Assembly (NCBI GenBank): GCA_963729995.1 | Contig: CAVSPF010000003.1 | Coordinates: forward strand, 806,001-870,000 | Direction of reading: 5' to 3' | Length of the DNA stretch: 64,000 bases | Source: VRUE01 sp963729995 | GTDB taxonomy: Bacteria > Actinomycetota > Thermoleophilia > Solirubrobacterales > 70-9 | Shown: piece by piece, positions 27,212 to 35,021 of the stretch | Layout: the number at the start of each line of letters is the position of its first letter | How positions within the stretch are numbered: position 1 is the stretch's first letter | Notes under the pieces: model-generated | Database searches by the model: none | What the model was told of the DNA's origin: nothing | Seen by the model: the letters and a program-made list of their open reading frames with translations, nothing else | Made by a program: the position numbers and the translations under genes

Positions 27212-27655
27212 TCAGCCGGGCTCGGCCGGGCGACCGATCCGACCCGCGAGCGACCAGAGCCAGAACGCCGCCAGCGCCAGGAAACCGTCGACCAGGAAGT
27301 TGAGCAGGTAGATGAATACGTTGCTGTCGAAGAGGTAGAAGGCGAGCGAGCCGAGCGAAGACGCGGTCTTGCCCGCCACCAGCACCAGCAGCAGTGGGCG
27401 GTAGCGGACCACGTTGGCCTGGGTGACAAGGCAGATGCCGGTGATCACGACCATGTAGGCGAAGGCGAGGGCGAGCCAGAGCTGCTCCTGGCTGTGGGGG
27501 GCGCGCGTGAAGCTGCCGATCGAGTCGCCGAGGTCGGAGATCGTGTCGAGGACCCCGCTGGGGACGGCGATGAAGAGGATGCCGACGACGGCGAAGCTGA
27601 GCGCGAGCAGCCGCAGGTTGGCGACCACGAATCTCTCTGCTGCCCTGCCCCGCAT
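27212..27655 (-). CDS. Four-helix membrane protein
   Basis: A 147-residue protein with hydrophobic segments at about residues 12-33, 58-80, 86-107 and 111-135, ending in GRIGRPAEPG. No family recognised. It lies directly upstream of the GMC gene on the same strand and in the same reading frame; one TGA (27214-27212) plus about 60 bases separate it from the GMC ATG. The two are probably cotranscribed, so it may be a membrane partner of the oxidoreductase. Confidence 0.7.
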   Translation of the reverse strand: MRGRAAERFVVANLRLLALSFAVVGILFIAVPSGVLDTISDLGDSIGSFTRAPHSQEQLWLALAFAYMVVITGICLVTQANVVRYRPLLLVLVAGKTASSLGSLAFYLFDSNVFIYLLNFLVDGFLALAAFWLWSLAGRIGRPAEPG

Positions 27656-27731
27656 TGCCGCGGGGACTCTAACTGGCTGGACAGCCAGACGCTTTAGGGG
27701 GAGGGCCCGCGCGGCGTTACAGGCTGCAACT

Positions 27732-27737
27732 TAGAAT
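27732..27737 (+). promoter_or_regulatory. Candidate -10 box (TAGAAT) for a leaderless gatC transcript
   Basis: TAGAAT matches the consensus at five of six positions and ends 7 bases before the GTG start at 27745. No Shine-Dalgarno sequence separates them. No clear -35 at the expected distance. Confidence 0.45.
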
Positions 27738-27744
27738 CCGGGCT

Positions 27745-28035
27745 GTGATCGAGCGAGATGACGTGCTCCATGTGGCGAAGCTGGCGCGGCTGCGGCTGAG
27801 TGAGGGTGAGGTGGAGAGGATGGCGGGGGAGCTGTCGGGGATTCTCAGGCACGTGGACAGGATCGGCGAGCTGGATCTGGACGGGGTCGAGCCCACGTCG
27901 CACGTGGTCGAGCTCGAGAACGTGCTGCGACCCGACGAGCCGCGGCCGAGCTGGGACAGGGACGTCGTGCTCGGGCAGGCGCCCGATCCGGCCGGCGGGG
28001 CGTTCCGGGTGCCCTCTCCGCAGGCCGAGGCTTGA
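27745..28035 (+). CDS. gatC: Aspartyl/glutamyl-tRNA amidotransferase subunit C
   Basis: A 96-residue subunit that stabilises the GatA-GatB complex, which converts mischarged Glu-tRNA-Gln and/or Asp-tRNA-Asn to the amide forms. The sequence has the normal pattern: DVLHVAKLARLRLSEGEVE, GILRHVDRIGELDLDGVEP and a C-terminal LRPDEPRPSWDRD. It starts at GTG 27745 and its stop overlaps the gatA ATG (TGATG), opening a coupled gatCAB operon. Confidence 0.94.
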   Translation: MIERDDVLHVAKLARLRLSEGEVERMAGELSGILRHVDRIGELDLDGVEPTSHVVELENVLRPDEPRPSWDRDVVLGQAPDPAGGAFRVPSPQAEA

Positions 28036-29486
28036 TGGGCGATCTGCTTCAGCTGAGCGTCCACGAGGCGCTGCGGAGAATCGACGCCGGCGAGCTCAGC
28101 GGCGACGAGTTCTTCTCGGCCTACGTCGAGGCGGCGGCGGGCGACGGGCTGAACGCCTACCTATGGCGGGCCGAGGCCGGCAAGCACGGCTGCGCTGGCA
28201 GCGGCGACGGCCCGCTGTCCGGCGTTCCGGTGGCGGTCAAGGACATCTTCTGCACCGAGGGGGTGGCGACCACGGCGGCGTCTCGAATCCTCGAGGGCTA
28301 CCGCCCGCCCTACACGGCAACCGCCGTGCGGCGGCTCACCGACGCCGGGGCGCGGGTGCTCGGCAAGACCAACATGGACGAGTTCGCGATGGGGTCCTCG
28401 AGCGAGAACTCGGCCTTCGGGCCCGTCCTCAACCCCTGGGACAGGGAGAGGGTGCCGGGCGGCTCGTCGGGGGGTTCGGCGGCCGCGGTCGGCGGCGGGC
28501 TGGCGCCCTGGGCGATCGGGACCGACACCGGCGGCTCGATCCGCCAGCCCGCGGCGCTGTGTGGCATCGTCGGCCTGAAGCCCACCTACGGGGCGGTCTC
28601 GCGCTACGGGATGATCGCCTTCGCGTCTTCGCTCGACCAGTGCGGGCCGCTGACCCGCGATGTCACCGACGCGGCGTTGATGCTGGCGACGCTGCAAGGC
28701 CGCGACCCCTGCGACTCGACCTCGGTCGGGATCGTGGGTGGGGTGGAGGCGCCAAGCCGTGAGGACCTGAAGGGGCTGCGCTTCGCGGTCCCGGCCGAGC
28801 TGGGCCACGACGCGATCGAGGCCGGTGTGCGCTCCGTCTTCGAGGCGACCCTCGAGAGGATCGAGGGCCTCGGGGGGGAGGTCGCCGAGGCGCCGCTTCC
28901 GCATGCCGAGCACGGCATCTCCGCCTATTACGTGATCGCGCCGGCCGAGGCGTCTTCGAACCTCGCCCGTTACGACGGTGTCCGCTACGGGATGCGCGCG
29001 GAGGGGGCGGCCGACCTGATCGAGATGTACGAGTCGACGCGCGCCGAGGGCTTCGGGGCCGAGGTGAAGCGTCGCATCATGCTGGGCACCTACGCGCTCT
29101 CGGCGGGCTACTACGAGGCCTACTACGGGCAGGCGCAGCGGGTTCGCACCAAGATCGCCCAGGATTACGCGGCGACCTTCGCCGACTTCGACTTCGTCGT
29201 CACGCCGACCTCGCCGTCGGTCGCCTTCCGGCTCGGCGAGAAGACCGACGATCCCCTGGCGATGTACATGAACGACTTCTTCACCGTGCCGATGAGCCTC
29301 GCGGGCATCCCCGCGATCTCGATCCCGGCAGGCCTTGCCGAGCCGGACGGAGGGGGGCCGCGCCTGCCGGTCGGCTTTCAGATCGCCGCTCCGGCCTTTG
29401 CCGAGCAGCGGCTGCTCGAGGCGGCCTATGCGCTGGAGGGAGCAATCGGCTTCGACGCGAAGCCCGGGGAGAGCATCGATGGCTGA
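28035..29486 (+). CDS. gatA: Aspartyl/glutamyl-tRNA amidotransferase subunit A
   Basis: Amidase subunit that releases ammonia from glutamine. The amidase-signature triad is complete: Lys69 in VAVKDIF, cis-Ser144 in GGSSGGSAAAVGGG and nucleophile Ser168 in DTGGSIRQPA, with the same spacing as in characterised GatA proteins. It is 483 residues long. ATG 28035 was preferred to the in-frame TTG one codon earlier because it forms the TGATG junction with gatC. It overlaps gatB by 8 bases. Confidence 0.95.
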   Translation: MGDLLQLSVHEALRRIDAGELSGDEFFSAYVEAAAGDGLNAYLWRAEAGKHGCAGSGDGPLSGVPVAVKDIFCTEGVATTAASRILEGYRPPYTATAVRRLTDAGARVLGKTNMDEFAMGSSSENSAFGPVLNPWDRERVPGGSSGGSAAAVGGGLAPWAIGTDTGGSIRQPAALCGIVGLKPTYGAVSRYGMIAFASSLDQCGPLTRDVTDAALMLATLQGRDPCDSTSVGIVGGVEAPSREDLKGLRFAVPAELGHDAIEAGVRSVFEATLERIEGLGGEVAEAPLPHAEHGISAYYVIAPAEASSNLARYDGVRYGMRAEGAADLIEMYESTRAEGFGAEVKRRIMLGTYALSAGYYEAYYGQAQRVRTKIAQDYAATFADFDFVVTPTSPSVAFRLGEKTDDPLAMYMNDFFTVPMSLAGIPAISIPAGLAEPDGGGPRLPVGFQIAAPAFAEQRLLEAAYALEGAIGFDAKPGESIDG

Positions 29487-30918
29487 GCTCGAGGCGGTGA
29501 TCGGCCTGGAGATCCACGTCCAGCTCTCGACCCGCACGAAGATGTTCTGCGGTTGCGAGCTCTCCTTCGGGGGCGAGCCGAACGTCCATACCTGCCCGGT
29601 CTGCCTCGCCCACCCGGGGATCCTCCCAGTGCCAAACGAGGAGGCGATTCGCTACGCGCTGAGGATCGCCCTGGCGCTCGGGTGCGAGGTGGCGCCGCGC
29701 TCGATATTCCACCGCAAGAACTATTTCTACCCGGACAACCCGAAGGCCTACCAGATCAGTCAGTACGACGCCCCACTTGCCACGGGGGGGCGGCTGGGAG
29801 GGGCGCGCATCCACCGTGTCCACCTCGAGGAGGACGCGGCGAAGATGATCCACGTGGGCGAGTCGGGGCGCATCCACGGGTCAGGCGCCTCGCTGGTCGA
29901 CTTCAACCGAGGTGGCACCCCGCTCGTCGAGATAGTCACCGAGCCCGACCTGCACAGCGCCGCCAAGGCGGCTGCCTGGGCGCGGTTGCTGCGCACGACG
30001 GTCCGCCAGCTCGGGGTCTCGGACGTGAACATGGAGGAGGGGAGCCTGCGCTGCGACGCAAACGTCTCGCTGCGACCCGCCGGCAGCGAGCAGCTGGGGA
30101 CGAAGACCGAGCTGAAGAACATGAACAGCTTTCGCTTTCTCGAACGCGGGATCGAGGCGGAGCTGGAGCGCCAGCGCGAGCTGATCGGGGCGGGGGGGAC
30201 GGTCGTGCAGGAGACCCTCCACTTCCATCCGGACGACGGCACGCTGACGTCGCTGCGCTCCAAGGAGGAGGCGCACGACTACCGCTACTTCCCCGAGCCC
30301 GACCTGGTGCCGCTGGCGCCCACCGAGGAGATGCTGCGGGAGGCGCGCGAGTCGCTGCCCGAGTTGCCGGAGGCCCGCATGAAGCGCTACGAAAGCAAGC
30401 TTGGGCTTTCCCCGGGGTCGGCCGCGCTGCTCGTTGGTGATCCCGCGACTGCCGACTACTTCGAGCGAACCGCCACGGCCGCCGACGGCATCGAGCCGCG
30501 CGTCGTCGCCAACTGGGTCACTGGCGAGCTGGCCGCGGCTCTGCGCCAGGAGGACACCGGGGCGGCAGCTGCGGGCTCAAAGGTCGAGCCCGAGGCGCTT
30601 GCGGCGCTGATCGCCATGGTTCAGGAGAAGACGATCTCCCACGGGAGCGGCAAGACGGTGCTGGCGGCGCTGGTAGCCGAGGGTGGAGGCCCGGACACGA
30701 TCGTCGAGCGCGAGGGCCTCGCCCAGATCTCCGACACGGGGAAGCTGGAGGCAATCGTCGCGGCCGCCGTCGACGCCAACCCGGACGCCGCCGAGCAGGT
30801 CCGCTCGGGCAACCAGAAGGCGATCGGTGCGATCGTCGGGATCGTGATGCGGGAGACCAAGGGGCGCGCCGATGGCGGCGAAGTGAACCGCTTGATCCGC
30901 GCCCGGCTCGGGCTTTAG
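29479..30918 (+). CDS. gatB: Aspartyl/glutamyl-tRNA amidotransferase subunit B
   Basis: Binds the mischarged tRNA and performs the ATP-dependent transamidation. It has 479 residues. The start MAELEAVIGLEIHVQL is canonical, followed by the zinc-site region MFCGCELSFG, then CPVCLAHPG, and by FNRGGTPLVEIVTEPDL and DYRYFPEPDL. The C-terminal YqeY-like tail ends RGEVNRL-type (GGEVNRLIRARLG). Last gene of gatCAB; a hairpin follows at 30951. Confidence 0.96.
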   Translation: MAELEAVIGLEIHVQLSTRTKMFCGCELSFGGEPNVHTCPVCLAHPGILPVPNEEAIRYALRIALALGCEVAPRSIFHRKNYFYPDNPKAYQISQYDAPLATGGRLGGARIHRVHLEEDAAKMIHVGESGRIHGSGASLVDFNRGGTPLVEIVTEPDLHSAAKAAAWARLLRTTVRQLGVSDVNMEEGSLRCDANVSLRPAGSEQLGTKTELKNMNSFRFLERGIEAELERQRELIGAGGTVVQETLHFHPDDGTLTSLRSKEEAHDYRYFPEPDLVPLAPTEEMLREARESLPELPEARMKRYESKLGLSPGSAALLVGDPATADYFERTATAADGIEPRVVANWVTGELAAALRQEDTGAAAAGSKVEPEALAALIAMVQEKTISHGSGKTVLAALVAEGGGPDTIVEREGLAQISDTGKLEAIVAAAVDANPDAAEQVRSGNQKAIGAIVGIVMRETKGRADGGEVNRLIRARLGL

Positions 30919-30950
30919 GCGTCAACGGTCGACGGTGGGGCCGGACGCTT

Positions 30951-30993
30951 CCGGTGCTCCTTTTGTACCTAATACGTACATAGGGAGCACCGG
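30951..30993 (+). terminator. Double hairpin between gatB and ndh
   Basis: CCGGTGCTCC (30951-30960) and GGAGCACCGG (30984-30993) form a perfect 10-bp stem. The enclosed AT-rich loop contains a second dyad, TGTAC/GTACA (30964-30968 with 30976-30980). It begins 33 bases after the gatB stop, so a terminator of gatCAB is the simplest reading. There is no T tract after the right arm, and the inner dyad could instead be a protein-binding site upstream of ndh. Confidence 0.5.
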
Positions 30994-31026
30994 GGCCGGA
31001 GCGGGGGTCTGGCGGAGCTGTGCTTC

Positions 31027-31061
31027 CCACTTTGTAACAGGTTGTTACAAGGTGGTAGCTT
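31027..31061 (+). promoter_or_regulatory. Operator-like dyad overlapping a probable leaderless ndh promoter
   Basis: CCAC-T-TTGTAACA-GGT-TGTTACAA-G-GTGG (31027-31055) is a perfect dyad apart from one spacer position in each arm. A possible -35 TTGTAA (31032-31037) and -10 TAGCTT (31056-31061) are 18 bases apart, and the -10 ends 6 bases before the ndh ATG. The dyad thus covers the -35 and the spacer, the typical place for a repressor. TetR-type and Rex-type sites have comparable outer TTGT/ACAA ends; the inner bases do not match the Rex consensus. Confidence 0.55.
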
Positions 31062-31067
31062 GGTGGT

Positions 31068-32393
31068 ATGGCTTGGAATGTGGTGATCGTCGGTGGCGGG
31101 TTTGGGGGCGCGATGGCGGCGCGGGAGCTGGAGCGGGTCATGCCGCGGCAATCGGCCCGGTTGACGCTCGTCAACGACGTCAACTTCCTGCTCTACACAC
31201 CGTTCCTGCCCGAGGCCGCGGCGGGGACGCTGGAGCCGCGGCACGTCGTGACGCCGCTGCGGGAGATCCTCAAGCGGACCTACCTGAGGCTCGGCGATGT
31301 GGTCGGGCACGACGCGGGAGTGCGCACGGTCGAGCTGCGGACCCGCGAGGGCGAGACCGAGCAGCTGCCATACGACCATCTGCTGCTCGCGCTCGGCTCG
31401 GTGTCGAGGGTGTTGCCGGTGCCGGGGCTCTCCCAGCACGCGATCGGCTTCAAGAGCCTGGCCGACGCGATCTGGCTGCGCAACCACGTGATCGAGACCC
31501 TCGAGGCGGCGAATGCGACCGAGGATCCGAGCCGTCGCGACGAGCTGCTCACCTACGTCTTCGTGGGTGGGGGCTACGCCGGGCTCGAGGCGCTCGCCGA
31601 GCTGCAGGACTTCGCATCTGAGGCAATCGAGAGCTATCCCCGGGCTCGCCTGCACGGCATGCGCTGGGTGCTGGTCGAGGCAACCGAGCGGGTGCTGCCG
31701 GAGATCGACGCGGGTCTCGCCGAATATGCGCTGCGCGAGCTGCGGGGCCGCGGCATCGACATCCGGCTCGGCACGACGCTGGAGGAGGTGGGAGCCGACA
31801 CCGCACGGCTCTCGACCGGGGAGAGGCTGCCCACTCGCACCGTCGTCTGGACGGCCGGCGTCGCTCCGCACCCGAGCCTGCAGCGGCTCTCTGTGCCGCT
31901 TGACGAGCGGGGTCGGGTTGCGGTCGATGAGCACCTGCGGGTGCGCGGCATGGACTCGGTGTGGGCGATCGGTGACTGCGCCGCGGTGCCCAACCCGGAC
32001 GGCGGCCTCTGCCCGCCCACCGCGCAGCACGCGGTCCGCCAGGGGCCGGTTGCGGCCCGCAACATCGCGGCCGAGCTCGGTGGCGGCGAGGCACGGGCGT
32101 TCGAGTACCGGGGCAGCGCCGCCTTCGTCAACCTCGGCCGCTACAAGGCGGTCGGGCGAGTCGGCGGCCGCACCGTCCGCGGCTTCCCCGCCTGGTGGAT
32201 GGCGCGGACCTACCACATGAGCCAGATCCCGGGAGCCGCCCGCAAGGTGAGGGCCGTGATCGACTGGACGGCCAGCCTTCCCTTCCGGCGTGACCTCTCC
32301 GAGCTGGGCACGATCGGGCACCCACGGCCGCTGGAGGCGACAATAGCCCCGTGGGATACGAGTACCCCGTCATCGCCTTCTTCTTCGGGCTAG
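31068..32393 (+). CDS. ndh: Type II NADH dehydrogenase-like FAD oxidoreductase
   Basis: Probably a single-subunit, non-proton-pumping NADH:menaquinone oxidoreductase, matching the menaquinone genes in this window. It has 441 residues and two nucleotide-binding folds: VVIVGGGFGGAMAARELE for FAD at the N terminus and YVFVGGGYAGLEALAELQ for NAD at about residue 163. SVWAIGDCAAVPN and CPPTAQHAVRQG are the late FAD- and quinone-site motifs. The C terminus has an amphipathic basic stretch as expected for membrane attachment. The end overlaps the next gene by 43 bases. Confidence 0.88.
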   Translation: MAWNVVIVGGGFGGAMAARELERVMPRQSARLTLVNDVNFLLYTPFLPEAAAGTLEPRHVVTPLREILKRTYLRLGDVVGHDAGVRTVELRTREGETEQLPYDHLLLALGSVSRVLPVPGLSQHAIGFKSLADAIWLRNHVIETLEAANATEDPSRRDELLTYVFVGGGYAGLEALAELQDFASEAIESYPRARLHGMRWVLVEATERVLPEIDAGLAEYALRELRGRGIDIRLGTTLEEVGADTARLSTGERLPTRTVVWTAGVAPHPSLQRLSVPLDERGRVAVDEHLRVRGMDSVWAIGDCAAVPNPDGGLCPPTAQHAVRQGPVAARNIAAELGGGEARAFEYRGSAAFVNLGRYKAVGRVGGRTVRGFPAWWMARTYHMSQIPGAARKVRAVIDWTASLPFRRDLSELGTIGHPRPLEATIAPWDTSTPSSPSSSG

Positions 32394-32635
32394 CGACCGC
32401 GATCATCGGCCGCGGCAAGGGCAGCCCGTTCTGGCTCTGGCTGCTGATCGGCGCCGTGCTCCCAATCCTGGGCCTGATCGCCGTCATCCTCTTCCGCTCC
32501 GAGAAGACCGAACCCGAACGCCAGTGCCCCACCTGCGGCAAGCCGCTGAAGCTCTACGTCCAGGTCTGCCCCCGCTGCGGCACCGACCTCTACCTGCCCG
32601 ACCCGGCCGAGGTTCACCACCCCGGCGTGCGGTAG
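32351..32635 (+). CDS. Small membrane protein with C-terminal zinc ribbon
   Basis: A 94-residue protein from GTG 32351. Two hydrophobic segments (about residues 4-20 and 27-48) are followed by a zinc-ribbon motif, CPTCGKPLKLYVQVCPRCG, with the two CxxC pairs. Its first 43 bases lie in the last part of ndh in another frame. The zinc ribbon strongly supports a real product; function unknown. Confidence 0.75.
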   Translation: MGYEYPVIAFFFGLATAIIGRGKGSPFWLWLLIGAVLPILGLIAVILFRSEKTEPERQCPTCGKPLKLYVQVCPRCGTDLYLPDPAEVHHPGVR

Positions 32636-32637
32636 GA

Positions 32638-33705
32638 CTACCGCAGCCAGGTGCGGACGATCGCGTTGGCGAAGCCGAGGCCGTAGCGGACGACGGCCGG
32701 CTTCTTGGAGTGGCCGTGGAGGCGCTGCGCGACGGTTACCGGGACCTCCCTGGCGGGGATGCCACGCTTGATCGCCTCGATCATGAACTCCGAGGTGTGG
32801 AACTGCTCCTGGCGCAGCACGAGCTGTGGCAGGACCGTCGTCCGCACGGCGCGGTAGCCATTCGAGCAGTCGGTGACGCGGGTGCGGGTTATGAAGGAGA
32901 CGAGGCGGTTGAAGAAGACGATGCCCAGCTCGCGCGCGAACTGGTTGCGGTCCGCCTCGCCGAGCACGCGGGAGCCATGGGCGAGGTCGACTTCGCGCTC
33001 GAGGACGGGCTTGACGAGGCGTTCCATCTCCGACGGCAGGTGCTGCCCGTCCGCGTCGAGGGTGACGACGATCTCGGCGCCGGACTCGGCCATCAGCCGG
33101 TAACCGGTCCGCAGCGCCGCGCCGCCACCGCGGTTGATCACATGGCGAGCGACGATCGCGCCGTGCTTGGCGGCGACCTCGGCCGTACCGTCGCGCGAGC
33201 CGTCGTCGACGACGAGCACCATCGTCTCCACGCCGCAGACCTCGGGCGGCATCAGGTCCAGCACGTGGCCGATGTTCTCGGCCTCGTTGTAGGCGGGGAC
33301 CAGGATCGCGATCTTGCCGCGAAAGCGGGGCGGCAGATCGGCCTGGCGGAACTCCTCCCAGGCGAGCCCCTCGAGCACGGCCGAGAGTTGGCGCGCGTTG
33401 CGCCCAGCCTGCGAGAGCGCGCGAAGGATGAGCAGGAAGAGCACGAAGATCGCGAACACGGCAAGGCCGAGGATGCGGCCCCCGTTGCCCTTTTCGAACG
33501 AGAAGGCGGAGAGCAGCCTGTCGGTCAGGTTCGTGCCCGAGACGACGGCGAGGCCGACGCCCGCGAGCAGCAAGATCAGCACGTCGGCATTGCGCAGCGA
33601 GCGGCCGCGGAGAACGGCGAAGACGACGATTGCCGCAGCAACCAGCAGCCCGGCGCTGCGGAGCGCCGTCAGCTCGGGAGGGAAGATGCTCGCCTGGGGG
33701 ACCAC
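32638..33705 (-). CDS. Membrane GT2 glycosyltransferase with DUF2304-like N terminus
   Basis: A 355-residue protein. Residues 1-110 carry three membrane segments in the DUF2304 pattern (AGLLVAAAIVVFAVLRGRSL, LILLLAGVGLAVVSG, LGLAVFAIFVLFLLILRAL). Residues 130-355 are a GT-A glycosyltransferase of the dolichyl-phosphate-mannose-synthase type: ILVPAYNEAENIG, VLVVDDGSRDGT, VVTLDADGQHLPSEM. It probably loads a sugar on a polyprenyl phosphate for the neighbouring GT39-like enzymes. The start was set at GTG 33705, which overlaps the upstream gene's end by 37 bases; no other good start exists. Confidence 0.82.
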   Translation of the reverse strand: MVPQASIFPPELTALRSAGLLVAAAIVVFAVLRGRSLRNADVLILLLAGVGLAVVSGTNLTDRLLSAFSFEKGNGGRILGLAVFAIFVLFLLILRALSQAGRNARQLSAVLEGLAWEEFRQADLPPRFRGKIAILVPAYNEAENIGHVLDLMPPEVCGVETMVLVVDDGSRDGTAEVAAKHGAIVARHVINRGGGAALRTGYRLMAESGAEIVVTLDADGQHLPSEMERLVKPVLEREVDLAHGSRVLGEADRNQFARELGIVFFNRLVSFITRTRVTDCSNGYRAVRTTVLPQLVLRQEQFHTSEFMIEAIKRGIPAREVPVTVAQRLHGHSKKPAVVRYGLGFANAIVRTWLR

Positions 33706-35021
33706 GGAGCGTTGGAGGATATGGCCGCACCCGCCCTGACGAGCGCCATGCCGGCGAGCGGAAAGACAAGCGTCATCAGGATCTCGTTGCGCCGGGGTGT
33801 GGCCAGCGAGATCGCTCCCACCGCGGTGACGATCGCGATCGGCGTCGCCAGCGCGACCAGCTCCCACCAGCGCCGGCGCCGGGCGAGGATCGCCAGCCCG
33901 GCCAGCGCCAGCGCATCGATCAGCAGCTGCACGGCACGGCCCGCGGCGCTGCCCATCGCTTCGCCGATCCCGGCGCTCCACATTCGCCAGACCTTGCGAG
34001 CGGTCATCCCCAGGTAGCCGAGGGGGTCTTCGCCGAAGTACTTGGAGAAGTCTTCCTTGCCGATCCTGCTGAGCGCGACGTCGCGTGGAAGCTGGTGATA
34101 GCGGGCCGCAACGCGGTCGAAGAGCGGGGTTGGGTCGACCCTGTTGAGCGCTTCGGATTCCGGCGCGAGGCGGCGGTGCAGGTAGCGTTCGACCAGCAGC
34201 GCCTTGACCCGCTGGTAGTCGCCGTCGGCCGGCAGGTAGGTGCCGACGTAGAGGGCCTTGCCATCGCCGGTCGAGATCGGAACCAACCGGCCGAAGACGA
34301 CTGCGTTCCGCACCGTCCAGGGGATGATCGGGACGAGAAAGGCGGCGGCGAGGACGGCCGCGCCGGCCAGCCCCGGTCGCCAGCCGCGCTGCCGGCCGAC
34401 GCGGATCGCGGCGAGCAGGCCGAAGGCGACCCCGACGAACAGGTACTCGGGCCGGATCAGGGCCGTGAGGCCGAAGAGGAAGCCGGGCAGGAGCCAGGCG
34501 CGCAACCGCTTTCTTTCGCCCGCCCAGAGGAAGGCGAGAACGGCGGCGGGAAGCGTGAAGATCGCCGGCGGCTCGCTGTAGAGCGCGCCGGTCGAGTGGA
34601 TGAACGACGGGTGGACGGCGACCGCGAAGGCCGCGATCAACCCCGCGGGACGGCAGCTGATCCTGCGGCCCAGCAGATAGACGGTGACGATCGCGGCGAG
34701 CCCCAGCAGCAGCTCGACGATTCGCCCCACGCCTTCGCGGGGGCCGCCGGTCACATAGAAGGACGCCGCGTAGAGCAGCGGCGCGCCGGGGGACCAGTCA
34801 CTCGGATTGTGGAACCCGGGGTTGCCGTAGCTCCCTTCCTCGTAGAGGGACTTCGCGAGCGCGTAATAGGCGTGGGCGTCGTCGCCGGGCGAGCCGAGCG
34901 GTTCGACCACCCGGTACGCCCGCAGGCCGAAGCCCAGCACCAGGATCGCCGCCAGCAGGGCCAGCGTGAGGCGCCCATGCCGCTCGGGGAGAGAACGCAG
35001 CCAGCTGCTCAGCGATTCCAT
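33669..35021 (-). CDS. GT39-family-like membrane glycosyltransferase
   Basis: A 450-residue integral membrane protein with about ten hydrophobic segments. The first loop after helix 1 carries the acidic pair GDDAHAYYALAKSLYEEGSY, and YSEPP and NPSDWSPGAPLLYA follow, the pattern of GT39/ArnT-type enzymes that use lipid-linked sugars. A soluble loop lies at about residues 255-330. It is a clear paralogue of the next upstream gene. Acceptor unknown. It overlaps its neighbours at both ends. Confidence 0.82.
   Translation of the reverse strand: MESLSSWLRSLPERHGRLTLALLAAILVLGFGLRAYRVVEPLGSPGDDAHAYYALAKSLYEEGSYGNPGFHNPSDWSPGAPLLYAASFYVTGGPREGVGRIVELLLGLAAIVTVYLLGRRISCRPAGLIAAFAVAVHPSFIHSTGALYSEPPAIFTLPAAVLAFLWAGERKRLRAWLLPGFLFGLTALIRPEYLFVGVAFGLLAAIRVGRQRGWRPGLAGAAVLAAAFLVPIIPWTVRNAVVFGRLVPISTGDGKALYVGTYLPADGDYQRVKALLVERYLHRRLAPESEALNRVDPTPLFDRVAARYHQLPRDVALSRIGKEDFSKYFGEDPLGYLGMTARKVWRMWSAGIGEAMGSAAGRAVQLLIDALALAGLAILARRRRWWELVALATPIAIVTAVGAISLATPRRNEILMTLVFPLAGMALVRAGAAISSNAPWSPRRASSLPS

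Noticed and set aside
25499..27697. 732-codon open frame antisense to the GMC oxidoreductase gene
   Set aside because: Long antisense frames are common at this G+C content; composition is Arg/Glu/Gly/Ala low-complexity, no motifs, while the opposite strand has clear GMC motifs.
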